Assembly (NCBI GenBank): GCA_024364805.1
Contig: CM044513.1
Span: 23,984,714 to 24,013,634 of the forward strand
DNA length: 28,921 nt
Reading direction: 5' to 3'
DNA from: Euprymna scolopes
Taxonomy: Eukaryota; Mollusca; Cephalopoda; Sepiida; Sepiolidae
Under the pieces are notes generated by a model that saw nothing but the letters and a program-made list of their open reading frames with translations, did not search any database and was not told the origin of the DNA. The position numbers and the translations under genes are program-made. The stretch's first letter is position 1; each line of letters opens with the position of its first letter. Positions 18,483 through 28,921 of this stretch are shown piece after piece.

Positions 18483-20860
18483 AGACTATTAAACATTAAA
18501 CTACTAATAAAAATATTCAACATATATTATATCCAATTTAAAGTCTTAATTGTTTTTATTTCAATTGTTTCTGTCACTTTCTTTCTTTTGTCTGCATTTA
18601 TGAATAGTATAAAATATTTTCTTCCCGGATAATTTATTTATTTAAGTAATCGATTTCTTTATTCATAACAAAGATGAGAAAGAGGAATACTAAAATACAA
18701 AATGTGTCGCTGTAAACTAAACAGGGACAGTTCTGTCGAGTGTTAAGCAGATCTGAATTGAGACAGAAGTTGTCATGATATGTTAAGTTCAAAAATATTT
18801 CTCAGCTATTCACTCCCTCTCTCACTGTCTCTTACTTGCTTTATCTTTTTATCTCGATTGTTCATTCTCTTTCTAACAACGAATGCACAAGTGAACATCT
18901 AAATGATTTACCTTTGCACAATTTTAGATTTGAACGCTTCCTTTGCAAATAAGCCAAGCATCAGGCCGAAGAGGAACATGCATCAGGAAACGCATCTCAT
19001 GCCAGAATAAGATATCATTAATATTTACACTCAATGGGCAGGAATGGACCTTGCAATTGATTCACTTTTCTTTTATTAAGCTTATCACCCCATGAAATAA
19101 TACAAAGTGTCAAAAGTGTTTACTACACTAGATTTATTTTACTTAGTGAATTTCTTCATGTGGCTCAGCTTGTTGATAATGTCGATTAAAGGTATCAGCA
19201 AAATATTATTAAAATGTATACTGCATTATTACTATTATGGATGCAAAGTGTAACACGAATTTGATTTCGTAACAGAACTAATAATATTGATGTCGTCTTA
19301 TGTTATTTTATACTTATATATTTAAGTTTGAATTCACTTTAAACATGCATAAGCTACAAGTAGAACGTGATGTATTTAATTCAGACCCTAATAATTTAAA
19401 ACTTATATGAATTAATATACAAAATACATTGATACAGATTATAGGATATATATAATGGCGAGTAATTTGATAAACGCATATTTATGACAGAAATATAGCA
19501 CGGTGAATGTAAATAAAAGTATATTAGATATTTACAGCACGTTTAAGTGAATTTTTATCCTTACGACAGTTTTTACGATGGAAAATTTTGCTACCTGTTA
19601 TGCTGTAACTTCACAGCCGTTAGTCCTATTTTAGCCAGAAAACAGTAGATACTGTCTATACTGATTTAAGTGTGTTCTTACATGCATTATATAAGCATCT
19701 TAAAATATTCTGACTTATTTTCAAGTATAAGCGATATATATATATTTGCTTAAGCATAGAATGATAATAATTATTACTTTAGTCAAGGGCAATGTGATGA
19801 CACATTATTTATTAGCTCATATAGCCAGATATATAGAAATCACCGATAAACTTTGCCTTAAGCTTTCATCTCATAACAGAGTTTATCAAGATGGCATTAA
19901 ATATTATATTCATGTATTTATTATATCTCTCAAGCGAAGATACATTTATCATTTCTTGATATTGTAATTCTTAAAATCCCATACGCACTATAACATTTTC
20001 TCACAACAAAATTATATAATTGATTTTTGATCCAAATATAAATAAAGATTTAACGCAAAACGTTTAGTAGCGTTATACTTAAGTGTTGTTCAATATTAGA
20101 TAAGTGTTGTATTGATTTGTATAGGTTAAGAACCTACGGACGCATTCATAATTTATTTGAATTTCATTTAGATTTTTTATAATTACATTAAGTGATCTTG
20201 TATAGATGTGTAAGTGCAAATGAAATGCTCTGCGCGTGTTCTCTTATTTAAGTGTATGTTTATACAATATTTAAATGGCGGTTGCGCTTGTTTGTATAAC
20301 CCGATATCCATGTATGTTAAGGTGCTTTTGCCTTCATATGTGTGTTACTATGTTTTTTATTTAAAATAAAGATGATCATATTTATTTCATGTTCTACCAG
20401 TAGGACATCCTTCCCGGTTTGCAGTTTTTTTTTTCATGCTTCGGTCGTCTCAGATTTCTAGCTATTCCTGCATGCCAGTGTCGCTCAATATATGTTTCCA
20501 AAGATCTGTCAACAGGCTGTCATCTGTTTGACTTTCATTCTAACCTCTTTTATGGCCCAGTAATCTGAGAAGTACAACACATGATACATTGTCTGGTCGA
20601 ACATACAACTCATCCTTTTCTGCCTTTCTTGTTTCAGTTCCATTTTGACAACATTTTTCTCTCTCCCGAGATTTTTTTCTTTCAATTTGTTTTCCAATCG
20701 AATTCACTGGCTTATTGCATCTCTACATCTTAACGTTTACAATAATTCTATTTGTCTTCTTTCTCGGCGGTTATGTTTCCAGTAGAGGAAAACATTATTT
20801 GTTCACGGCTTATCTTTTTATGCGTTTCGTCTCCTATCTTCTAATTCCATCTACAAAGTA
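18483..20860. other. Long AT-rich stretch, no gene recognised
   Basis: No reading frame has a recognisable motif and no structured RNA is evident. Short frames at 19746-19967 (plus) and 20509-20697 (minus, lysine-rich) are read as chance. The section 20400-20700 is less AT-rich than its surroundings and could hold an undetected exon or old element, but nothing specific supports that. Confidence 0.4.
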
Positions 20861-20889
20861 TACACACACATACACACACACATACACAT

Positions 20890-20932
<43 letters not shown>
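20861..20932. repeat. (CA)n-(TA)n compound microsatellite
   Basis: An imperfect CA run with TACACA interruptions passes directly into a pure TA run. A long open frame that crosses it (20715-21197) is a by-product of the repeat. Confidence 0.95.
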
Positions 20933-20933
<1 letters not shown>

Positions 20934-21861
20934 CAATTGATTGTTCTTTGCCATCTTCTTACACAGAACATTGTCTTATTGCTTACGTACTTCACATTGA
21001 TATACTACTATAAAGCAACGGCAGTTATGAAATGGGAAATTGCACAATTTCAATCAAGTAGATATGATGTATATCTATTTGTCCATATCAGACTGATCAA
21101 AGTGTACATACTGTCATTTAGTCGGGTCAACATACAAATATTTAGACGACGTTGGTGCAATATGTTTGAAGGAGAAACTATAAATACAACGATATGAAAT
21201 ATTACTACATATTTGTAGCGACAGAGCCATGAGATTTAAAAATATTTTCACGGTAATAAATACAAAATGAAAAACTTCATTTCTTTTAAATTGTTTTAAC
21301 ATAAATTGTAAAATAAATAAAATATATAAATTAAAAAAAGGTAGAACTATTAGGAAATAAATACATATATTAATAAAACATTTTACAAAACGTGCCTCTG
21401 CCGATATAAAACAGAGAATATGAAAAATATGTTTTAGATTACATATGTCACTTCTCCGACTCTAATGTGGTAGGTGTTTAGTAAACAATCGCTGAATATA
21501 ATATAAAAATAAATAAATTAAACATTATATAGTATCATGCATAAATATATATGCAATTAAGCATCAAAATTTTTTAAAGATTAAAGAAGATGTAATTATT
21601 AATTTTCGAAACAAAATCCCCCTCAAATGTCAAACATTAGCCCTAAGAACGGGGAAGCGCTTTGCATATCTGTATCAAAGAATGCTTTTTGGCTAAAAAA
21701 AAGAAACGAATAAAAACTATGGCATCGTAATCACTTAAGAAATAATGAACAGAATAGGCCTTTTAGAATTTAAAGGAAAACATAGAAATCGTAGAGAATC
21801 AAATCTGATGAATAAGGTTTACGGAGCACATTTATACTCTAAAATAGTGAACTATTGGCAT
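20933..21861. other. AT-rich stretch, nothing recognised
   Basis: No coding, RNA or terminal-repeat signal. The frame entering from the microsatellite is not supported as a gene. Confidence 0.4.
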
Positions 21862-21930
21862 GGCAGCCCCGGTGGTTAGGGTGGGTAGCTCCTTGGACAT
21901 TCCTTTTGTAAGCATTCAAATACATGGTCT
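21862..21930 (+). repeat. Possible tRNA-derived SINE head
   Basis: GGCAGCCCCGGTGGTTAGGG starts a GC-rich patch in AT-rich DNA. It has an A-box-like stretch TGGTTAGGGTGG (21873-21884) and, 27 bp later, a B-box-like GCATTCAAATAC (21912-21923), close to tRNA promoter spacing. It does not fold convincingly as a tRNA: the D region is too long and the boxes have mismatches. A decayed tRNA-derived SINE is the likeliest reading. No second copy is in the window. Confidence 0.3.
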
Positions 21931-22357
21931 TTAATTACATTCTATAAACCGTTTCTCCGCAATCAATTTTTTGCAAGCATTCACGGTTACTAATAAAACC
22001 AAATAATTATATTTTGGACCAATCAGAGAATTTCCCGAATTATTCGAAATTACCTATCATGGAACCTCTTAAATCTCATATGAGCCATATTTTCTTGCAA
22101 GGAAAAGGCTGAGCCCCAAAAGAATTTCAGGTAGTGCTAATGTACGTCTCTTTTAATCTCCACAGTCCTAAACTCGCGTAATTATACACTGATACACGTA
22201 TACTCACAATTTCATAAACGAGACACTCGTTGGCTGTTTGAATACTTTTCTCACGTAAAACAAACTTCTAAACTGAAATGTTATTAATCTTTATTTCTGG
22301 ATGCTTTTTAATGAACATTGCTTCTTATTAACAACTTTTAATGGACTTTTAATTTAT
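21931..22357. other. No gene seen; flank of the LTR element
   Basis: AT-rich. One GACCAATCAGAG (22017-22028) fits a CCAAT/NF-Y site but stands alone, with no promoter context. Confidence 0.4.
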
Positions 22358-22362
22358 ATAAC

Positions 22363-22613
22363 TGTTGAAGACGCCCCTCCATGGGATTAATGGACTATCT
22401 CATGATGTCATTTCCTCTGGTGACGTCACTTCCGATAACGAGTACCGGTGCTCGGAGACAGAGATAGATACGCGGCCAAGGAGGTCGTGTGCAAACGCCC
22501 AACAGTTGAGGAATGGTATTGCTCAACCCGCCTTGCCTGTAATATATGTGAATACATGTTCGTTTCTAAAAGTCAGGTTTCCCTTTCGTTTTCTTACCAG
22601 TTAAACCATAACA
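22363..22613 (+). repeat. 5' LTR of the Gypsy element
   Basis: 251 bp. Shares TCCATGGGA, TAACGAGTACCGGTG, AGGAGGTCGTGT, AAACGCCCAACAGTT and CTTGCCTGTAATATATGTGA with the right LTR. Ends CCATAACA. Any frame reading through it is not a gene. Confidence 0.92.
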
Positions 22614-23464
22614 ACTGGCGACGAACGGATTCGACCTTCACACGGGTTAAGTCCACAAAAAAAAGAAAAAAAATGAAATTAATTTGACTTCAAAAGAACT
22701 CCCGATTTACAAGCTAAAAATCCGACTGGCAATTATTTTCTAAAAACAAAATTCTAAAAACAAAAAAAAAAAAAAGAAACGAACGCAAGGCAAGGCTCTC
22801 GACTCAATAGTAAGTAATCTTTTTGTCTATATATATAAATTGAAAAGAACTGTACCAAACGCATTCTGTTGATGTCCTAAAATTTAATTTGGTTGCTATT
22901 CAAAGAAGAAAAATGAGAGAACAATGTTGACCCAATCTCACTGCGAAAACAAATAAAGAGAAAAGTTGTTTGTTTTTTGCCTTTGCTTTTTTCTTCTAAA
23001 CTTTATGCAAATTTTTAACGGAAGAGAAATGCTTGATTTACCCTTTCGTTTTACTTGGACTAAAGGAGATACCTTTTCATTGAGTGGAATTTTCTGAAAT
23101 ATTCTATCTTTAACTGTCGGTTCTAAAGTGAAAAGAAAGTTCTTTTCTTCCTAGTGTGGGACAAGCTCCCCCCTCATACACACACGTAACAACCTAGTCA
23201 TTTTAGTTAAATTTCGGACAATTCCGCAATTGTTTTTATTATTTTACAACTGTATTGTATCACAGCCTATATTTTTTGTTTCGCAAGTAATTCATTTTGT
23301 TCACTCTCATATTAGATTATCTCTAATGTTTTTACTAAGAATCAAGGGATACATTGCTCCCTCCTCATGCGCACACACTCAAGGAAGAACATTTTTCTTT
23401 TTTATGATCATATTTCTCTTCTCCAGTCAAAAAAGGAAATAATTATTTTCCGTGCGCTTACAAG

Positions 23465-24510
23465 ATGGAGGAGGTCAAAGCAATATTAATACAGCTAATC
23501 AATGCTCAAATGGACCGGTAGCAGAAGGCTGAGGACAATTTAAAAGAACGTGATAAACATCTCCGGTTACAATTTCAAGAGAGGCAACAGCCGTTGGAGG
23601 AGAGAATGCTACTCCAACATAAGGGCTATTGTAAAAATGTTCGATAGAACGGAACACAAGGGCATCTTTGCTTTTTCCCATAGTACAATATGGAACGCTA
23701 TAGAAACGTTCAACTATATATATTGTTGGACGGGACGTTTGACGCTTTCTATCAGTGATATAAGGACCTATTCACCTGGACTGTCAAGAGTGCCTACTTT
23801 TGAGGAAATAAGGGATCACAGAACATAGCAAGTTTGTGGATTATATTCTCCCCAAGAAGACGAGTGAATTGGAATTCTCTGAAGCGGTCAAACTTTTATC
23901 CGAACTGTTCAGCCCGAATACTACGCTCTTTCATGAAAGATGGAAGTGATTTAACCTGCAAAAATAAAACAACAATGATGATTACCTGACCTTCGCGTCG
24001 TAAATAAATACTGCTATGATTTTCGTCTGTCTGACTTATCGGCAGATGACTTTAAGTGTTTAATTTTTGCGCAGGGTCTAGGCTCATCCAAAACCGCTGA
24101 GATAAGACGACGTGTTCTCTCTAGACTTGAGAGAGAGCAGGGCCTCACCCTCCAGAAGTTGACCGAGGATTGTCAATGGGTAGTCTTCGTAAGGAACAAC
24201 TCAAAACACGTCGAGGAGTCAGGGGAAACATTCATCAGGACAACTTCCAGACCGGAAACATACTCACCCCGAAAAAGCAAAGCTGGAATTAAGAAAACTC
24301 AGGCTACACCTAATAAGTACCACCTAGTCACAAGACCCGGATCCCCTACAAGACCGTGCTATCGCTGCGTCGGGAAACATTGGCCGAGTCAATGTTTTAC
24401 AAACATTTGCAACGAATATGGCAGGAAGAGCCACAAAACGATCCAGTGCAGGAAGAACAAGGACAAGAACAGCGCCCGACAGACTAGATCCGACTTGGAT
24501 TCGAATAAAA
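23465..24510 (+). pseudogene. Gypsy gag region (fossil)
   Basis: Follows an ~850 bp AT-rich leader after the left LTR. The C-terminal part has two CCHC-type zinc knuckles, CYRCVGKHWPSQC followed by a second near 24400-24470. That tandem arrangement is usual in Mag-clade Gag, where it packages RNA. Broken. Confidence 0.75.
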
Positions 24511-27290
24511 ACCGGCGTAAATATGTAACAGTTAACATCGCAAATAAAACTGTGCATCTACATTTGGATTCCGGATCAGACCTGTCCATCATTAACCTTA
24601 CGACGTGGACAAGGCTAAGGAAACCAACTATGCGGAAGACAAACATATCAGCTGTAACAGGCGATAAAGCGGAATTTGAGGGAGGGCTCACACTCCCGGT
24701 GACCTGAAGTGGTGTTACTAAAAAAGTGAAAGTGTATGTACATAGAACATCCGAAAACCTGTCTGGTACTGATTGGATGCAGCGATTCGAATTGTGGGAC
24801 CGACCTATGAATAAATTCTGTCATTTGCACAACAGAGAAAATCGACAAGGAATCCAATCGGCTAGAAGAGACCGGAATACTATCGAAAGTAGGCAGCCCC
24901 TATCGTATATGTGACCAAGAAAACAAACCAGATTCGTGTATGTACGGATTTCTCCACGGGTCTGAATGCAGCTCTCAAAGATTATCACTATCAACTCCCC
25001 ACACCAGATGAGATATTCAACAAATTAAACGGTGGTAAAGTATTTTTCTAAGGTGGATTTGAGCGATGCATATTTGCAGATCCCGTCAAGGAGGCGGACA
25101 GTTCAAGACTCCTCTGTGTAAATATACACTGAGGACCCTACAAGTTTGAAAGGTTAGCTTTCGGAGTCAAGGTCGCACCTGCGATTTTCCAGCAGGTCAT
25201 GGACACCATGCTGTGTGGCCTTGATTTCGCTTGCGCCTACTTGGATGATATTGTCATTACCAGTAAATCCACAGATGAGCACCGAAAACACATACATGAA
25301 GTTTTTGAAAGAATTCAAAGTTTCGGTTTGAAAGTAAAAGAAGCAAAGTGTGATTCCTGATGAAGGAAATACGTTATTTAGGTCACATTATTGATGAAGA
25401 TGGTAGACACGCCGATCCTGAGAGGGCGGAAGCCATAAAGAACATGCCAGCTCCCAATAAAGTGCACGCACTACAACACCTTCTGGACCTGGTTAATTTC
25501 TACCAAGTCTTCATCAAGAATATGCATGATTTGCGCGACCCACTAAATGAACTACTGAAGAAACAGACAACCTGGGACTGAACGCCAAAAATCCAGAAGA
25601 TCAAAGAGACGTTAACTTCAGATTTTTTGGACATACTATGATCCAAGGTTGAGAATAATAGTAGCGTGTGCCGTAAGCGCATTTGGTGTGGGAGTTTGCA
25701 TACTTCATATAATGCCTGACGGTACCAGGAAATCAAGATCGCTACTAATGGCCGAAAGGCAGTACTCTCAAATTGAGAAAGAAGCTTTGAGTATTATATT
25801 CACTGTGACAAAGTTTCATAGGTATTTACACGGCAAAAATTTACATTGCAGACGGATTATAAGCCGTTGCTCACGATTTATTGTTCCAAAAAAAGGTTTA
25901 CCGACATATACGGCGAATAGACTGTTGAGATAGGATACATTATTACTGAATTATGATTTCATCTTTGTGTACTTATCTTCGAAACAAATCAGCCATGCGG
26001 GTAGCCTATCATGGCTGATACCATTGAAAAGTAATCCGTTTGAAGATCCCACCATTGCCACTCTCCGGACGGACGAAGAAATAAAAACGATGATGGGTAA
26101 TACAATCAGAGAACTCCCGGTGTCTCTACCGGAGATTAAAAGGGAATCAGACAAGAATGAGTTCATCTGTGACATAAATAATAAGATCGCCATAAAGGGC
26201 GATGTTCCGGAAGTATTTTCGCTTTGCGATGAGGGTTTACTATATGACGAAAAAGTGGTGATTCCTAAATGTCTCCAAACACGAATTCTACGGGATTTTT
26301 ACACAGCACATCCTGGGAAAATCGTATGAAGAGTTTGATGAGTAGGTATATCTACCGGCCTAACATAAACAAGGACATCAATGAGAGGATAGACACGTGC
26401 ACCGCTTACTAAGTTTAAACCTTGGCCGAATACTGACCAGCCATTGTCTAGGGTGCACATCGATTTTGCGGGTCCGCTCGAGGACAATTATTACTTAATT
26501 GTAGTCGATACTTATAGCAAGTGGCCTAAGATATTGAGGTGCGGAAGACCGACAACTGGAATGACTATAAATTTCTTGCATGAACTGTTCTCACGTTTCG
26601 GTGTAGTCGGTTGCATCGTAAGTGACAATGGAACCAGTTTCCTTCTGCTGAGTTCAAAAGTTTTTGTAATATGTTCAAAGTTAATCATATCACCACGCCT
26701 CAATACAATCATGGTCGAATGGACAAGTGGAGCGTTTTGTGGACACTCGTAAAAGAGCACTGAAGAAGGCTCAAGGGACCCCAACAGATGAAGCGCTTCA
26801 ACAATTCCTACACGTGTATAGGATTACACCCAACCCGAACACACCAACAGCAGTCTCGCCTGCTAAAATGATATTTGCGCGGAAAGTGTCATCCGTTTTT
26901 GAAAAACTCTTACCCAAACAGTCAAGGCCACTAGTGAACACTTGTGTACACAGTAAATGTTTCATGTCAGATGACAAAGTGTTTTTCAAAAGTTATAAAA
27001 ACAACACATCATTCTGGGAGGTGGGTACAATTACTAAGTGAGTCGTGCCATGGTATATATCGTCCGAGGACCAACATATACCCACACATGTCACCAGAAC
27101 CAACTAATAAGATGTCGCTCAGTTGAAATCAGTGAGAGTCCACCATTGGAAGATGAGCCGATAGACACTGTATTCGAAAATTGTGATCTTGAACATCCTC
27201 AACCAACACCTGAACTACGGCGGTCGTTCCGTAAAAGAAAGTTTACCGAGCTAATGATGGTAAACCCTAAAAGAAAGAGGTACTGACAGC
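24511..27290 (+). pseudogene. Gypsy pol region: protease, RT, RNase H, integrase (fossil)
   Basis: Landmarks in order: the aspartic protease motif LDSGSDLSII (near 24565-24595); the reverse transcriptase active site YLDDIVIT (about 25238-25261); the RT connection segment RYLGHIIDEDG (near 25372); RNase H-type sequence with EKEALSIIF (near 25780); the integrase core beginning VHIDFAGPL (26454) with VSDNGTSF (near 26620); and the C-terminal linker SPAKMIFARK (near 26860), a phrase typical of Mag/K02A2.6-like integrases. The final stretch to about 27286 is basic and resembles an integrase tail. Broken throughout. Confidence 0.85.
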
Positions 27291-27318
27291 TTTTACGAAC
27301 AAAACGCTTGGGAGCGGA

Positions 27319-27569
27319 TGTTGGAGACGTCCCTCCATGGGAATAATGGGCAATCTCATGACGTTACTTTCTCTGGTGATGTCTCTTCCGGTAACGAGTA
27401 CCGGTGTCCGGCAATCTAAGATTGGTACTCGGCTGAGGAGGTCGTGTACAAACGCCCAACAGTTAAAGAATGCTATTGCTCAAACGCCTTGCCTGTAATA
27501 TATGTGAAAACATGTTTGTTTCTAAAAATCTTCTGTCCTTTCGTTTTATTACCATTTAACACCATAACA
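27319..27569 (+). repeat. 3' LTR of the Gypsy element
   Basis: 251 bp, the same length as the left LTR, starting TGTTGGAGACG and ending CCATAACA. A purine-rich GGGAGCGGA stretch directly precedes it and is the likely polypurine tract. Confidence 0.92.
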
Positions 27570-28017
27570 ATAACTAAGTGGAAATGTTTTTATTTTAATT
27601 TTCTGACCATTTAACGCCTAGCTTTTAAACTATCCTCTCTGACTTTTTCGATATCTCAACTAATGCATTTCCATTGTTTTACAAAAACTCTTATTTAAGA
27701 GTCTTTTGAAAACAATGAAACATATTCACAAACATTTTGTGTTTTTCTATTGCTGTAAACTTCTTTCATTTTCTTACAATTTACTACAACTCTTTTTTAC
27801 TAAAAATATTTCTGTGAAGTTGGTTGTCCCAACAATACCTCGCCTAAATCGATACCACAAATAACTCTGCACAATCGGAGAGGTCTATAAAGTAGAGGCA
27901 TTTTCTTTTAAAGAGTGTGTCATATTGTGGACACGTAATTTTAGTTATCAAATTATGAGAAACCACATCAGTTTTTGAGAATAATATCCGGTTTCATCTA
28001 CAAACAGAAAACCTGCA

Positions 28018-28085
28018 ATTTTATTCCTCCTACTTCACAATTTTATTCCACATACTTCACAATTTTATTCCACATACTTCACAAT
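28018..28085 (+). repeat. 22 bp minisatellite, three units
   Basis: Three tandem units of TTTTATTCC, then ACATA (TCCTA in the first unit), then CTTCACAA. The last two units are identical, which points to a recent slippage or duplication. Confidence 0.9.
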
Positions 28086-28795
28086 ATTTTTTGTACGGAA
28101 AATAAGGAACTTACTTCTCTCAATTATCATACATTTTCCTTTCTAATCAAACACTTTTTCTAATTTGAGTTATCAATATTGTGGCATGCACTATTCAATC
28201 TAAAATTAATAATTAAATTTGTTTTCATTCAGACGCTTTTCTTTATTTTCTTCTCTTTTTGTTATTATCATTTTATCTAAAACCTTTCGAAAAAAAATGA
28301 ATTTTCATTACGAACTCATTCACTGATTTGAAGTATAATAAATTTTCATTAACATTTTTAATGTTCAACGTCCAATTGAAATGTTATTTAGGAAATTGGA
28401 TTATTTTGAATTCGAAAATATTTTCCAATAAATTTTGCTGCATTTCAGAACTGAATAAACTTTTTTGTTACCTGTTTTCACTTCCGGTTATTTTTTCTTT
28501 ACTCTCATTTCCATTAATGTCCAACAATATTTTTTCTATCTGTAATTATATGTATGTGTACATTCTACGTTATATGTTTAGATATTTAATTGTAAGTTGG
28601 ATACATAAATAAAAGTATTTGTACATTTTCCATTGCAATTTAATACCTTAGCTTGCAGAATAAATTGATAATGTGGCTGTGAATTTCATTAGACGCAATC
28701 AGACAAACGTAATGTACTTGCAATAACCCTTATCCCTGAGTGGCTTCCGGGCCTTGATAAGTGGTGATCACTGTGAAATAAAATGTACAAACCCG

Positions 28796-28814
28796 ATATA
28801 TATATATATATATA
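28796..28814. repeat. (TA)n microsatellite
   Basis: About nine TA units within AT-rich DNA. Confidence 0.85.
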
Positions 28815-28921
28815 CTTATACTTTTTTGTAGAAAAAGAAATTCCATACAGTGCTTTATTATTAGTGAAAAAACCTTTCTCTAAATAAGAGCAATATATTT
28901 TTTTTTGTATAATATATACAG

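Larger units (their letters stand above)
22363..27569 (+). mobile_element. Ty3/Gypsy LTR retrotransposon, probably Mag clade (fossil)
   Basis: A 5,207 bp element with two 251 bp LTRs that start TGTTG and end ACA, flanked by the 5 bp target duplication ATAAC (22358-22362, 27570-27574). TGGCGACG begins three bases after the left LTR and fits a primer binding site, probably tRNA-Ser. Order is gag with zinc knuckles, protease, reverse transcriptase, RNase H, integrase: the Ty3/Gypsy order. No envelope region is seen. The two LTRs differ at roughly 15 percent of positions by eye, so the insertion is old. The internal region is broken in many places, well over ten, and cannot be active. Confidence 0.92.
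27575..28921. other. AT-rich right end of the window, no gene recognised
   Basis: No frame with a recognisable product. It contains the short minisatellite and TA run listed separately. A small inverted pair, CTTATC and GATAAG, surrounds a GC-richer patch at about 28729-28760; no RNA family is recognised. Confidence 0.4.

Noticed and set aside
20509-20697. 62-codon lysine-rich minus-strand frame
   Set aside because: Considered as an exon because the patch is less AT-rich, but no motif, splice pattern or family was recognised.
20715-21197. 160-codon plus-strand frame
   Set aside because: It runs through the CA/TA microsatellite, giving YTHTHTY and IYIYIY repeats, and has no domain.
22017-22028. 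CCAAT-box promoter upstream of the Gypsy element
   Set aside because: A single CCAATCAG without a start site, other promoter motifs or a gene downstream is expected by chance.
22365-22687. Two overlapping 79-codon frames
   Set aside because: They lie in the left LTR of the Gypsy fossil and its leader and are not genes.
28729-28760. Small stem between CTTATC and GATAAG as an RNA gene
   Set aside because: The stem is only six base pairs and matches no RNA family that I recognise.

Overview
The window looks like animal genomic DNA made almost entirely of mobile elements and satellite. It is AT-rich and full of microsatellites, and no host exon or host gene is recognisable. Eukaryotic origin is shown by a Helitron helicase, DDE transposases with long terminal inverted repeats, a Ty3/Gypsy LTR element and SINE-like repeats. 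From memory of where these families are common I lean towards a lophotrochozoan, perhaps a mollusc, but nothing here proves that.

Layout. 1-1240: nothing recognisable. 1250-2840: two diverged tandem copies of an ~0.8 kb unit; the first was later hit by a ~280 bp SINE-like repeat (1501-1780) with a 12 bp target duplication. 2850-5255, minus strand: a decayed Helitron with the RepHel N-terminal part, a Pif1-type helicase and a Rep-to-helicase linker piece that lies downstream of the helicase, out of order. 5608-9104: a second copy of the SINE-like repeat, split by a 3,246 bp DNA transposon (5732-8977) with ~280-340 bp inverted repeats, a perfect 9 bp target duplication and a broken DDE transposase. 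The uninterrupted paralogue at 1501-1780 acts as a natural empty site for it. 9606-9892: a MITE whose core holds motifs matching NRF-1 and YY1 consensus sites.

10255-18482: an approximately 250-copy array of a 23 bp monomer, each typical monomer carrying two opposed WGATAR (GATA-factor) motifs. The array has higher-order structure and degenerate edges. It is interrupted at 14740-17119 by a 2,380 bp CACTA-like transposon with a TTA target duplication and a nearly intact 554-codon transposase gene, the best-preserved gene in the window.

18483-22362: no genes seen; a CA/TA microsatellite and a possible tRNA-derived SINE head. 22363-27569: an old, broken Ty3/Gypsy element, probably of the Mag clade, with two 251 bp LTRs and the 5 bp duplication ATAAC. 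27575-28921: no genes; a short minisatellite and a TA run.

The pieces do not form a pathway. They form a layered insertion record: tandem duplication before SINE-like insertion at one site, SINE-like insertion before the long-TIR transposon at another, and satellite expansion before the CACTA insertion. The most unusual object is the GATA-motif satellite with the CACTA element inside it.
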